Shown: positions 15,638 to 26,300 of the stretch, piece by piece
Layout of the letters: each line of letters opens with the position of its first letter
Numbering within the stretch: the stretch's first letter is position 1
Source of the DNA: Bacteroidales bacterium
GTDB taxonomy: Bacteria; Bacteroidota; Bacteroidia; Bacteroidales; ML635J-15
Reading direction: 5' to 3'
Length of the DNA: 27,397 nt
NCBI GenBank assembly: GCA_028701945.1
Contig: JAQVPT010000010.1
Location: forward strand, 1 to 27,397
Notes under the pieces: model-generated
What the model saw: the letters and a program-made list of their open reading frames with translations, nothing else
Database searches by the model: none
Told to the model about the DNA's origin: nothing
Made by a program: the position numbers and the translations under genes

Positions 15638-17056
15638 ATGAGTAAAAAGTTATTTACCGTTTTAGTCCCGATAGCTATCGGAGTATTATTAACAGCAAGT
15701 GTATTTGCTCAATCACCACAAAAAATGAGCTATCAAGCAGTAATTCGCAACAGCAGTGATGATTTAATAACCAACACGCAAGTTGGCATGAAAATCAGCA
15801 TCTTGCAAGGCTCTGAAACAGGTACAGCGGTTTATACCGAGACACAAACACCAAACACCAATGCCAACGGTTTGGTAAGTATCGAAATTGGTGGTGGAAC
15901 TGCCCTTAGTAGCATCGACTGGAGTACTGGCAACTACTATATTAAAACCGAAATCGACCCAACAGGTGGAACTAGTTATAGTATTAGTGGCACAAGCCAG
16001 TTACTAAGTGTGCCTTATGCTTTATATGCAGAAAATTCAAATGGTTTACCTACAGGTACCTTAGGACAGACATTAAGACATGATGGTTCCGCATGGGTTT
16101 CCAATAGTTTAATTAGAAACAATGGTACAAATGTAGGTGTCAATTCTAATCCACTCTCAGAAACAAAACTATATGTTCATCGTCCACAAAATGATTTCGG
16201 GCCCAATTACGCAGGTATTTATTCTTATCGCTATGGTGATGCTGGGGCTACAAGTGGTGGTACTTCTTGGAATCTGGGCGGTGTTGATGCTGCCATCAAA
16301 GGCAATTCTTACTATGGAAACAATTATACGGCAGGCGTAGCAGGTTATAACTATCTTGATTACGACAAATCTGCTGGAGTTATTGGAAGTTCAAGTAACG
16401 CAAATGTGTTTGGAGCGCTAGCTTATAAAGAAAGTAGCAGTCTTACTTGGGCAGGTTATTTTAATGGAAATGCAAAGATAATTGGCACATTAAGTATTAC
16501 GGGAGGATCACCAGGTGCTGGCAAAGTGCTGACTTCTGATGCCAATGGAAATGCTACATGGACTGCACCCAATACACCGCCTGTGCATTATGTTGGCGAG
16601 ACTTATGGGGGCGGAATCGTATTTTATGTATATGATAATGGACAACATGGATTAATTGCTGCTACAACCGACCAAAGTGTTAGTGTGGCATGGAATGCGG
16701 GAACTAATATGTATACAATGGCCCTTGCAAATGGGATAGGTGCAGGAAAATCTAATACTGATCTTATTATTGCTAGACAGAGCATTGGGAATTTCTCTAA
16801 TTATGCAGCACGAGCTTGTCATGAATATTCCGGTGGCGGTTTCGGCGATTGGTATTTGCCTTCCATATACGAGTTAAACTTATTGTACATGTACCATGAT
16901 ATTTATGGTGGTTTTGCTAATGCGTACTATTGGAGTTCTACCGAATCATTTACCGATGCCTCCAACTTTGTATGGGATCAGGACTTCAGCAATGGCAGCC
17001 AGTCTAACACTGGTAAGGCAATCTCCCGTAGGGTGCGAGCTATTCGTGCGTTTTGA
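15638..17056 (+). CDS. Secreted tail-fibre-like protein with C-terminal DUF1566 (Lcl-like) domain
   Basis: 472 residues from the chosen start, 487 if the upstream in-frame ATG at 15593 is used. I prefer 15638 because the typical signal peptide begins there (MSKKLFTVLVPIAIGVLL...SVFAQ). The N-terminal module (QKMSYQAVIRNSSDDLI ... LLSVPYALYAENS) matches that of F4. The middle has the tail-fibre-like pattern (LGQTLRHDGSAWVSN, NVGVNSNPLSETKLYV, AGVAGYNYL, GAGKVLTSDANGNATW). The last 155 residues (from about 317) are a DUF1566 domain: GGGIVFYVYDNGQHGLIAA, ARACHEYSGGGFGDWYLPS, YELNLLY, YYWSSTESF and the end RRVRAIRAF. DUF1566 also occurs in Legionella collagen-like adhesins. There is no sorting domain. 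A role in surface binding is inferred. Confidence 0.88.
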   Translation: MSKKLFTVLVPIAIGVLLTASVFAQSPQKMSYQAVIRNSSDDLITNTQVGMKISILQGSETGTAVYTETQTPNTNANGLVSIEIGGGTALSSIDWSTGNYYIKTEIDPTGGTSYSISGTSQLLSVPYALYAENSNGLPTGTLGQTLRHDGSAWVSNSLIRNNGTNVGVNSNPLSETKLYVHRPQNDFGPNYAGIYSYRYGDAGATSGGTSWNLGGVDAAIKGNSYYGNNYTAGVAGYNYLDYDKSAGVIGSSSNANVFGALAYKESSSLTWAGYFNGNAKIIGTLSITGGSPGAGKVLTSDANGNATWTAPNTPPVHYVGETYGGGIVFYVYDNGQHGLIAATTDQSVSVAWNAGTNMYTMALANGIGAGKSNTDLIIARQSIGNFSNYAARACHEYSGGGFGDWYLPSIYELNLLYMYHDIYGGFANAYYWSSTESFTDASNFVWDQDFSNGSQSNTGKAISRRVRAIRAF

Positions 17057-17144
17057 TGATTAAATAATTATAAATAGTGAGTAAAGTTAGAAATTAATGG
17101 CTCTTTTCAAAACACCATCAATCCTACTAACTTCACCAGATAAA

Positions 17145-18638
17145 ATGAAAAAAAATATGAAAACAACAACTTACAAAGTACTTATGGCAGTAGCCTTGGT
17201 AATTGCATTCAGTTTTACCGCAGAATCGCAAATTGACCTAAAAAAAGTCGGTGGTAAAATCAAAAATACTGTTGTCGGAGAAGAAAATACTAGTATAGCT
17301 GGATCTTTTTCTGATAATAAAGCCGTTAGTAATGGAGAAATCCCTCAAGGAACCAAAACCCTATATGTGTCAGCAAACAACGGTAGTAATCGCAACGATG
17401 GTAGTCAATCATCGCCATTAAAAGATTTACAAAAAGCCATTGACGATGCCCCCGAAGGAGCCGTTATTTGCTTAGCCGAAGGCAATTATCTTGGTTATTT
17501 AGACCAAGGGTGGGTAAAAGTAAATAAGTATCTATCAATTGTAGGTGGATTTTCTGATGATTTTTCGCAACGTGATCCTGTAAAATTCCGCACAACAATG
17601 CGTCCAGGGGTTGCACAGATAAAAACCTCAGGGAATCAAGGAGTGATGGATATTCGTGTAGTGGGTAATCGTAATGGAGCTGTACTTATAGACGGAATTA
17701 TTTTCGACCGTGGACAAATTAATATGTATGCTGCTCCAGCGTATGATAATGCAGCAGCTAGTGCTCCTGCTGGATGTGAAACTGGGCGCATCGTTTGTGT
17801 GGATGAATCTCCATCAGGATATCCAATCTTGCAACCTCAAGGTATGAAAAGTGCATTTCAGCTGATAAGTGGTGAGGCAGAAGGCAATATTACAATTCGC
17901 AACTGCGTGTTCCTAAACGGATATCATTTTGGAATTCAAATGGCTTGTAAGGGCGGACATTTCGACGTATATAATAATGTGTTTGTTGCAAACCGTATGG
18001 CTGCCTGCGAGGTGCGTGGTGGACTAGTTCAACCCAATACTTCGTCAATAGCTTTTCACAATAATACCGTACTATTCACATGGTGTCGTACAAAAATAAT
18101 GGAAGATATGGGTTACGGTTTTCGTTATATGACCGGCATTGATGCTGATGTATATGACAATATATTTGGCTGTACTAACTTTGGTGCGCTTGATCGTTCT
18201 TATACAGATGCTGATAAAACTAAAGAAGCTAAACGTGTAACTTCAGCTTGGAACAATTTGTTTTTTGCTAATCGTAATGGCGATATGGTTTTACCATCGG
18301 GTGGTGGTGGCTGGACTTTTGTTCTCGCTAAAAACTTTGAGGATGTAAATCAATTGGTTAAATATGAAAAAAACCGTGAAATGAACGAAGCAGAAGTTAA
18401 TGCAATAAGCAAAAAAATAGATACCCCTTATCTTAAAGGTTTTATTGGAATAACTGGAACTCAAACTTCGTCTTTTAATCCAAACTCATCGGTAAACACA
18501 TTCCGCTCAGCACTAGGAATGAATATGCAAGGTACTGAAACTGTTCGTGTTTCGATGTATGGAAATCGCTATCCATACGAAAAAACATTCGAGCTTTTTG
18601 GAGCAATTCAAGGTTACGGCGCTCAGGAAATTAAGTAA
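17145..18638 (+). CDS. Secreted right-handed parallel beta-helix protein
   Basis: 497 residues from 17145; in-frame ATGs also occur at 17097 and 17157. The signal peptide is best formed from 17145 or 17157 (MKTTTYKVLMAVALVIAFSFTAESQ), so 17097 is unlikely. Near residue 72 a pectate-lyase-like/DUF1565 opening begins (KTLYVSANNGSNRNDGSQSSPLKDLQKAIDDAPEGAVICLAEGNY). Helical coils follow, rich in asparagine ladders (ITIRNCVFLNGYHFGIQM, FDVYNNVFVANRMAACEV, IAFHNNTVLFTW, ADVYDNIFGCTNFG, WNNLFFANRNG). Such folds usually bind or cleave polysaccharides; I cannot assign catalytic residues. No sorting domain is visible. It follows the DUF1566 gene by 88 bases without a terminator. Confidence 0.85.
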   Translation: MKKNMKTTTYKVLMAVALVIAFSFTAESQIDLKKVGGKIKNTVVGEENTSIAGSFSDNKAVSNGEIPQGTKTLYVSANNGSNRNDGSQSSPLKDLQKAIDDAPEGAVICLAEGNYLGYLDQGWVKVNKYLSIVGGFSDDFSQRDPVKFRTTMRPGVAQIKTSGNQGVMDIRVVGNRNGAVLIDGIIFDRGQINMYAAPAYDNAAASAPAGCETGRIVCVDESPSGYPILQPQGMKSAFQLISGEAEGNITIRNCVFLNGYHFGIQMACKGGHFDVYNNVFVANRMAACEVRGGLVQPNTSSIAFHNNTVLFTWCRTKIMEDMGYGFRYMTGIDADVYDNIFGCTNFGALDRSYTDADKTKEAKRVTSAWNNLFFANRNGDMVLPSGGGGWTFVLAKNFEDVNQLVKYEKNREMNEAEVNAISKKIDTPYLKGFIGITGTQTSSFNPNSSVNTFRSALGMNMQGTETVRVSMYGNRYPYEKTFELFGAIQGYGAQEIK

Positions 18639-18741
18639 ATAATCTCAAGATAAATAAAAAAATGAGATCTGAAGCAAATCTTGTTAAGCGTAAATACACA
18701 AATGAAACTAAACCCAATTTACTAACTTAAATTTATAATCG

Positions 18742-21700
18742 ATGAAAAAAATTACATTTATTCTAGTTGCAGTCTTAATTGCATCTATGAGTTTTGGGCA
18801 AAAAAGTCTAATTGACAAAAAAAGTAAAACTAATTCTTTAAGCTCAAAAAAACAGTTTGAGCAATCAACTACAAGCAAAACATCTGCTAAATCAGCGAAA
18901 GCAGTTGGAACAACTATTTTCTCAAGTGACTTTTCAGATCCTTCTCAATGGACAATAGACAATTATGTTGGAAACTCAGACAACTGGGTAATTGGTACCA
19001 CTGGTCCTTCTAATTCTAGCTATATGCTTCCGATTCAATCAACAACAGCTGCTAATGGCTTTGCTTTATTTGATTCAGATTTCTTGTGTTCTGGTATCCA
19101 AAATGCAGTTTTATGGACAACTACATCTTTTGATTGCTCGGCATACGCAAATGTTCATATTAAATTTGAAACTTTCTACAGAAGATATAATGAAGATGGA
19201 ATTTTCGTACAAGTTAGTAATAACGGAGCTACATGGACAGAATTTGAAGTATTCGCTGAATACAATATGCATAGTGAATCTCAAAACCCCGAAATTGTTG
19301 ACATAGATATTTCAAGTGCTGCTGGCAATGAAGAAACAGTATGGGTACGCTTCAAATTTACAAGTCTAAGCAGTGGCTGCGATTTTTCTTGGATGATTGA
19401 CGATGTTCTTGTTTATGAATATGAATGTGAACTAGTCTCTATTCCGTATATGGAAAACTTTACTGGACTTACTGCTGGAAGTCTTCCAGACTGCTGGGCG
19501 CAAAACAATGCAAATTGGAGTGTTGCTGAAACTTCAAATGCAAACGGCATATCTCCGGAATTAAGATTATACTGGTCTCCAGCAACAACAGGTCCAAATG
19601 TAGTATATCTTCCAGAAATGGATGCCACTGGAAAGTCTAATCTAACAATGTCTTTCTTAAATTCTGTCGATTGGGATGGTAACCCAGTTGATATAAAACT
19701 TGGTTATACTATTGACGATGGGGATACTTGGGAGATAGCTTGGGAAAAAATTGATATTACAGAGGATATAGATGCCCAAATAGAATTTGTTGACTTAAGT
19801 TTTCTTGATGGAGAGATTTTCCAACTTTATTTCGCATTTTACGGAAATACTTATGATATAAATCATTGGTCTATTGACAACATAAGCATTTATGAAACAC
19901 AGACAATTCCATATACTGAAGATTTTACTGGAGTTCCTAATAATACACTTCCAGATGGCTGGAATTCTTTTAACACATATCCTTATGTTAGGTCATATTC
20001 TTTTGCTGGTGGTACAAGTCCAGAATTGGTATTCTTCTGTGAACCAGGAGTTCCTGGTGAAAACATAACATATCTTCCCACAATTGATGCTACTACAAAC
20101 TCTAATTTAACATTGACCTTCAAACATTTAGCTACTTTTAATACTAACCCATTTGATCTAAGACTTGATTATACTATTGACAACGGGAATACTTGGCATA
20201 CAGCTTGGGAGAAAAATAATAATACTTCAAATGTAGGTCCAGAGACAGTAATTGTTGACTTGAGTTCTGTTGATGGCGAAATTTTCCAACTTGCTTTCAT
20301 ACTTCAAGGAGATAATGATGATATTTCTTGGTCTATTGACGATATAAGCATTTCTGAACCATTAACAATGCCATTTATGGAAGATTTTACTGGAGAGCTT
20401 ACAAATGTTCTTCCAGAAGGATGGGCGCAAAGCCACGCAAATTCGAATGTTAGTTCAACTTCAAATGCAAGTGGCACAAGTCCTGAATTAATGGTAAACA
20501 ACGAACCGGGCATGAGTGGCGAAATTAAAGTATATCTTCCAAAAATGGATGCGCATATAAATTCTGATTTAAGAATGATGTTCTCACATAGTATTCTCAT
20601 GAATAGTAGCCCATTTGACCTAAGACTTGACTATACTATTGACAATGGAGCAACTTGGCACATAGCTTGGCTAAAATCTAACAATATTGCAAATATAGAT
20701 CCAGAAGCAGTATTTATTGATTTAAGTTCTTATGTTGGAGGTGAAATTTTCCAACTTGCTTTTGTTCTTAACGCAGCTACTACTGATGATGTTCAATGGT
20801 ATATTGACAATATAAGTATTTATGAACCATTCACAATTCCGTTTGCGGAAGATTTTACTGGCGTTACTCTCTATACACTACCAGATTGCTGGAATAAATT
20901 TAACACAAATTCTTATGTTACGGGATCATCAAATCCTGAATTAATGGTAACAAGCGAGCCAGGAATAGATGGTGAAAACATAGTATATCTTCCTTCAATT
21001 GATGCTACTACAAATTCTAATCTAACAATGACATTCTTACATCAAGTTGATTATAATACTTATGATTTTGATTTAAGAGTTGATTATACTATTGACAACG
21101 GAGAAACTTGGAATACTGTCTGGGAAAAAGCTAATAATACTACAGATGTAGATCCAGAAGAAATATTAGTTGACTTAAGTGCTGTTGATGGGGAAGTTTT
21201 CCAACTTGCTTTTATACTTAACGGACATAACGACGATCTTGCTTGGTTTATTGACAATATTAGAATTTCTGAACCATTCACACTTCCATTTACGGAAGAT
21301 TTTACTGGAGTTTCTTATTGGAGTCTTCCAGATTACTGGAGTAGAAGTAACATAGAATGTGGTGCTAATCCAGATGTAAATGCTGGTGGCACAATTCCTG
21401 AATTAAGTGTGTTCTGTAATACAGCGTTTGGATCTGAAAGTCAAGTATATTCCCCAATGATTGATGCTACTACAAATTCTAATGTATCAATGACATTCTT
21501 ACATAAGATTTATGCTATGGCGTATCCATGTGATATAAAAGTTATTTATACTATTGACAACGGGCTAACTTGGAGTACCGCTTGGGAGAAGACTAATATT
21601 ACCACAGATGTAGATGCCGAAGAAGTATTAGTTGACTTGAGTGCTGTTGATGGAGAAGTTTTCCAACTTGCTTTTACAGTTATCGGAGGTAATGACGAAT

Positions 21701-23202
21701 ATTCTTGGTTTATTGATAATATTAGCATTTATGAAGAAATTATATGTGATCCATTATCAATTCCATTTATGGAAGATTTTACTGGAATCACTGCTGGGAA
21801 TCTCCCAAATTGCTGGGACAAAAGCCATAGCAATTGGCATGTTTCAGAAACTTCAGATGCTGGCGGCTCATCTCCAGAATTAATGTTAGACTGGGACCCA
21901 GAAGTAACTGGTGATATTAAAGTATATCTTCCAACAATTGACGCAACTTCAAACTCGAATCTAGCAATGTCATTCGTACACTTTGTTGATTACTATGATA
22001 ACTCATTTGACTTAAGACTTGATTATACTATTGACGACGGGACAACTTGGAATACTGCATGGGAAATCACCAATGTAAATAGTGAGATTACTTCAGAAGA
22101 AATGCATATTGACTTAGGCTCTTTTGTTGATGGAGAAGTTTTCAAGTTGGCTTTTGTATTTGCTGGGAATACTCATGATATTAATTATTGGTATATAGAC
22201 AATATTAGCATTTATGAAATGAATACTATAAATGAGATCGACGTTGATTTTGATGTTAATGACGTATATGTTTGTGTAGGAGATAATGAGGCAACTGCTT
22301 TGGCAGCTCTTGCACCACAAATGAAAATTAATGATACAAATGGAGTAGAATATGTAGTTGACTTAACATGGACAATTGCAGCTTATAATGGTTCTATCTC
22401 TGGTGATTACGTAGCTACAGGAACATTTACTTTGCCATCTGGTGTTGAGCAAACTACCATTCCGACTCCTCTTGAAGTTACAGCTATTGTTACTGTAAAT
22501 GATCCTTTGGTTATTACATTTGACTTTGAAACAGAATACTGTCTTGGGTCTACTCCAGGTGCATTACCTACAACTTCTGTTAATAACATTACAGGAACAT
22601 GGTCACCAGCTACTATAATAACAACCACTCTAGGTGAAACAGATTATACATTTACTCCAGATGCTGGCGAATGTACAGATCTACCTTTTTTAATTATATC
22701 TGTTACGGTTGTAGATATTCCATCTGTGACTTGTCCTAGCGACTTTACCATTACTGAAAATGGCATTGTAGCACTTTCTGGTGGTTTACCAACTGGTGGA
22801 ATTTACAGCGGAACAGGCGTTACAGGAAACAACTTCGATCCTTCATCATTAACTAACGACGATTACATTATTACCTATACATTCCCTGGCACAGGATGTT
22901 CTAATTCTTGCGATTTCACTATCACAGTTAATATTATCAACAGCGTTAGTTTAAACGAGACTGCTGAAATAAGCATCTATCCAAATCCAAATAACGGTAT
23001 GTTCAATCTAAGCTTTGGTAATGTTAACGGCAAAGTTAATTATCAAATTTATAACATTAAGGGAAGTGTTATTCTTAACAAAGACATCCAAACTAATGGC
23101 GAAACCATTGAGGAAGTTTCTCTTAATCTTACTTCTGGTGTTTACTTTGTAAGAATCATTACTGCAACTCAAACAATAGTTGAAAAACTCGTGATTGAAT
23201 AA
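18742..23202 (+). CDS. Large choice-of-anchor J/MAM-like repeat adhesin with T9SS type-A sorting domain
   Basis: 1486 residues. A signal peptide (to about 19) and a K/S/T-rich linker (about 20-55) precede a first jelly-roll domain of choice-of-anchor J type (about 57-228: SSDFSDPSQWTIDN ... DFSWMIDDVLVYE). Six related domains follow (about 234-1160), each starting PFxEDFTGxxxxxLPDxW and ending WxIDNISIYE, with the internal motif LDYTIDNGxTW. An Ig-like region comes next (about 1160-1320), then one Ig-like unit (about 1322-1398, GGIYSGTGVTGNNFDPSS) like those in the first gene of the window. The sorting domain closes the protein (about 1402-1486: AEISIYPNPNNGMFNLSFG ... TIVEKLVIE). Jelly-roll domains of this kind often bind sugars or proteins. 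A strong terminator follows. Confidence 0.93.
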   Translation: MKKITFILVAVLIASMSFGQKSLIDKKSKTNSLSSKKQFEQSTTSKTSAKSAKAVGTTIFSSDFSDPSQWTIDNYVGNSDNWVIGTTGPSNSSYMLPIQSTTAANGFALFDSDFLCSGIQNAVLWTTTSFDCSAYANVHIKFETFYRRYNEDGIFVQVSNNGATWTEFEVFAEYNMHSESQNPEIVDIDISSAAGNEETVWVRFKFTSLSSGCDFSWMIDDVLVYEYECELVSIPYMENFTGLTAGSLPDCWAQNNANWSVAETSNANGISPELRLYWSPATTGPNVVYLPEMDATGKSNLTMSFLNSVDWDGNPVDIKLGYTIDDGDTWEIAWEKIDITEDIDAQIEFVDLSFLDGEIFQLYFAFYGNTYDINHWSIDNISIYETQTIPYTEDFTGVPNNTLPDGWNSFNTYPYVRSYSFAGGTSPELVFFCEPGVPGENITYLPTIDATTNSNLTLTFKHLATFNTNPFDLRLDYTIDNGNTWHTAWEKNNNTSNVGPETVIVDLSSVDGEIFQLAFILQGDNDDISWSIDDISISEPLTMPFMEDFTGELTNVLPEGWAQSHANSNVSSTSNASGTSPELMVNNEPGMSGEIKVYLPKMDAHINSDLRMMFSHSILMNSSPFDLRLDYTIDNGATWHIAWLKSNNIANIDPEAVFIDLSSYVGGEIFQLAFVLNAATTDDVQWYIDNISIYEPFTIPFAEDFTGVTLYTLPDCWNKFNTNSYVTGSSNPELMVTSEPGIDGENIVYLPSIDATTNSNLTMTFLHQVDYNTYDFDLRVDYTIDNGETWNTVWEKANNTTDVDPEEILVDLSAVDGEVFQLAFILNGHNDDLAWFIDNIRISEPFTLPFTEDFTGVSYWSLPDYWSRSNIECGANPDVNAGGTIPELSVFCNTAFGSESQVYSPMIDATTNSNVSMTFLHKIYAMAYPCDIKVIYTIDNGLTWSTAWEKTNITTDVDAEEVLVDLSAVDGEVFQLAFTVIGGNDEYSWFIDNISIYEEIICDPLSIPFMEDFTGITAGNLPNCWDKSHSNWHVSETSDAGGSSPELMLDWDPEVTGDIKVYLPTIDATSNSNLAMSFVHFVDYYDNSFDLRLDYTIDDGTTWNTAWEITNVNSEITSEEMHIDLGSFVDGEVFKLAFVFAGNTHDINYWYIDNISIYEMNTINEIDVDFDVNDVYVCVGDNEATALAALAPQMKINDTNGVEYVVDLTWTIAAYNGSISGDYVATGTFTLPSGVEQTTIPTPLEVTAIVTVNDPLVITFDFETEYCLGSTPGALPTTSVNNITGTWSPATIITTTLGETDYTFTPDAGECTDLPFLIISVTVVDIPSVTCPSDFTITENGIVALSGGLPTGGIYSGTGVTGNNFDPSSLTNDDYIITYTFPGTGCSNSCDFTITVNIINSVSLNETAEISIYPNPNNGMFNLSFGNVNGKVNYQIYNIKGSVILNKDIQTNGETIEEVSLNLTSGVYFVRIITATQTIVEKLVIE
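19441..22220 (+). repeat. Six tandem jelly-roll coding repeats of about 150-159 residues
   Basis: Units begin at 19441, 19906, 20368, 20836, 21283 and 21760 (spacing 465, 462, 468, 447 and 477). The bases TATACTATTGAC recur in every unit, and much of the third-codon-position sequence around them is conserved, which points to fairly recent amplification or gene conversion. Confidence 0.88.
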
Positions 23203-23221
23203 GCGATGAATTAAAATAAAG

Positions 23222-23257
23222 AAAAGAGCCTGGCAGTTTGTCAGGCTCTTTTTGTTT
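23222..23257 (+). terminator. Rho-independent terminator
   Basis: An 11-base-pair perfect stem (AAAAGAGCCTG at 23222-23232 with CAGGCTCTTTT at 23242-23252) is followed by a T-rich tail (TGTTT). It ends the transcript coming from the repeat adhesin. Confidence 0.93.
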
Positions 23258-23337
23258 AAATAAATAAACTTAAAAATTCATTATCTTTTTTATTTTAAAT
23301 AAGTCACTTAAAACTATTTAAATAAATAAATATTCTA

Positions 23338-23345
23338 TACTTTTG
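23338..23345 (+). promoter_or_regulatory. Likely -7 promoter box for the final giant gene
   Basis: TACTTTTG is a perfect match to the Bacteroidota -7 consensus TAnnTTTG. It lies after a terminator and about 50 bases before the ATG at 23396, where a promoter is required. The upstream element is poor (TATTT near 23315 rather than TTTG). Confidence 0.5.
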
Positions 23346-23395
23346 TATCCAATTTTTTTTTGATATAGAAACATTAATAATTAAAATTAAATAAT

Positions 23396-26300
23396 ATGAA
23401 AAAAGTATTTTACTTTAGAAATCTATTCAGGAAAGGCTTTATGTGGCTATTTTTCCTAATGGCATTTATTTTTAGCAGTAATCTGGCCAATGCGCAGACT
23501 GTAACTATTGGAACTGGGACTGCGACTAACAGATATCCACTGAATGATTATCACAAGTATTCCCGTTCACAGTGTTTATACCTTTCTACTGAAATTGAAA
23601 ATACAGGAACCATAACCAAACTGCGTTGGTATAGAAGTAATTCGGAAGCCGATGCCGATGCTATCGGAACCACAGAAATTTGGTTAATGGAAACAAGTAA
23701 CACCATTCTAACTGGCACAACATGGGAAGGACCTGGAACTTTAGTTGCTACTATTACAGACATAGATTTGGGTAGTGGCGACTGTTGGTATGAAATCGAT
23801 ATAGATGATTTCTATTATTCAGGATTGAATAACCTTTTGGTATCGGTACGAACTCAAAACGCAGCATATGTTTCACCAGACGCTTTCTGGAGATACACTT
23901 TATCTGCTGATATGGCACGCCTAGGAGGTGACAATTTTTCTAATCCTCCAACAATGAGTTTATCATACTACCGTCCAAATATTCAATTAGATATTACGCA
24001 TACCCTTTGTACTGGAATGCCAGCTCCTGGAAATACAATTGCTTCAACAAACCCTGTTTGTTTTGGTGCAAATTTCAATCTTTCATTACAAAATCTAATT
24101 TCTGAAAGCGGAATTACTTATCAATGGCAAAGTTCTACTGATAATTTAGCTTGGACAAATATTGGGACTGATTTAAATACTTTAACAACTTCTGTTTTAG
24201 CAAACACATACTACCAGTGCGTTGTTACTTGTACAAATACAAGTGAAACTGCAACTTCTACAGCTGTCTTAGTTAACATAAATGCTTTAGAATCATTGCC
24301 TTTTACGGAGGGCTTTAATGCTACAACAATACCAGAATGTTGGTCAACAGATATTATTGCACCTCAGACTGGCACTAAAATTAGTTTTGTAACCACTGGC
24401 ACATCTCCAACTACTGTGCCTCAAGAAGGAACGCACTTTATAAAGTATAACTCTTATTCTAGCATTAATGGCGGAACTGGATCTGAAGAAAGACTAAAAA
24501 CTCCCCCAATTACGACAACTGGAGTAGCAAGTGTTGACATAGAATTCGATTTAAAAAATGAAAATAATACAAGCTACAATTCTGGAGCTTATTTAAATGA
24601 AGGTGTTCAGGTTCAATATTCTACAGATGGTTTTACTTGGACTGATGCAGGAAGTCTTTATCCTAGACATAACGGATCATTAGTTGCAGGGTCTTCTGAA
24701 TGGGACAGAAAAATACTTACCTTACCTGCCGCAGCAGGAAATCAGGCTTTGCTTTTTGTAGCATTAAAGTTTCATTCTGCATATGGTAACAATATTTTCG
24801 TAGATAATATTTCACTAAAACCAACACCTACATGTCCAACACCAACAGCATTATTTGTAGATAACATTGCTACAACATCTGCCGATCTTAATTGGACAGA
24901 AAATGGAACGGCAACAGCATGGAACTTAAAAGTTACTACTTCTTCTACTTTCGATCCAACAACAGACACAGGAAATATATTTGATGGTGCTGCTACTGGA
25001 AATCCTCATGCAATTTCTACTTTAACTGAAAATACCACTTATTATTATTATGTGCAAACTGATTGTACAGGTGGGGATTTATCTGAGTGGTCTAATAGCC
25101 GAACATTTAATACTCCTATAGCTTGCCCTGCACCTACAAATTTAACAGCAGCAAATATTACTGCAACATCTGCTGATTTTGTTTGGATTGTAGGCGGTTT
25201 TGAAACTGGTTGGAATATTAAAGTAAACGAAGCTACTGCAATTGACCCTATTACTGAAGTAGGAAATATTGTTGCTAACGAGACAGTTTTAAACACTCCT
25301 GAGTACAGCATTACAAGTGGTTTAACTGCTGGAACAGATTACTATATCTATGTACAGGCTGATTGTAATTCCTACTGGATAGAGTATATGTTTACAACAG
25401 TTTATAGGCCTCCATTTAACGAAGACTTCACAACCTATCTCCCTAAATTGTGGAAGGAATTTGAAGGAATTCTTGCAGCTCCTACTACTACAACTGGTTC
25501 TTTTTCTACTTGGAGTGCTGATGGTTTTGCAAATGTTGGGACCACAGGTGCTGCTAATTTAGAAAATTTTGGAACTTCTCGTAAAGAGTGGTTAGTTAGT
25601 CCAAGTATTGATCTTGGAGATGGCTCTGCTTCTTATGTTTTAGAATTTAATCTTGCCTTAACTAAATACAATACGACTATACCAGCAGAAACAACAGGAA
25701 CAGACGACAAATTTGCCGTAGTAATATCGACAGATAACGGAGCTACTTGGAGTTCTGCAAACACTTTGCAACTTTGGGACAATGCAAGTTCCCCTTATGT
25801 TTATAATAATATTGCAACTGCTGGCGAAATTGTAGCCATTGATTTAAGTTCATACACAGGTATTGTAAAAATAGGATTTTATGGTGAATCAACTATTTCA
25901 AATGCCGATAATGATTTATTCATTGATAATTTTGCAGTTCGCTCAGCTTATGAAGAAAATGATATTTTAACATTCTCATTTACAGCACAAACAGGTCCCG
26001 CAACAATTAGTGCTACTAACCATACGGTTGATATTGAAGTTGTTATGGGTACAGACTTAACCACCATAGTGCCAATATTTACCATTTCTGATTTTGCAAG
26101 CGTTGATATGCCTTCAGGAATTGCACATGACTTCTCTGCTCCGGTGGCTTATACTGTAACTTCAGAAGCAGGTGTTGATCAAATATGGAATGTAACAGTA
26201 ACACAGTCTTACACTCAAAGCACTGAGAAAAATATCTTAACTTTTATATTATCTGAACAAACAGGTGCTGCTGTTATTGATAATTCAGCAAATACGATTG

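Noticed and set aside
19441..22220. CRISPR-like or mobile repeat array
   Set aside because: The regularly spaced repeats are in-frame protein domains of about 450-480 bases, with no short spacers, terminal inverted repeats or transposase.
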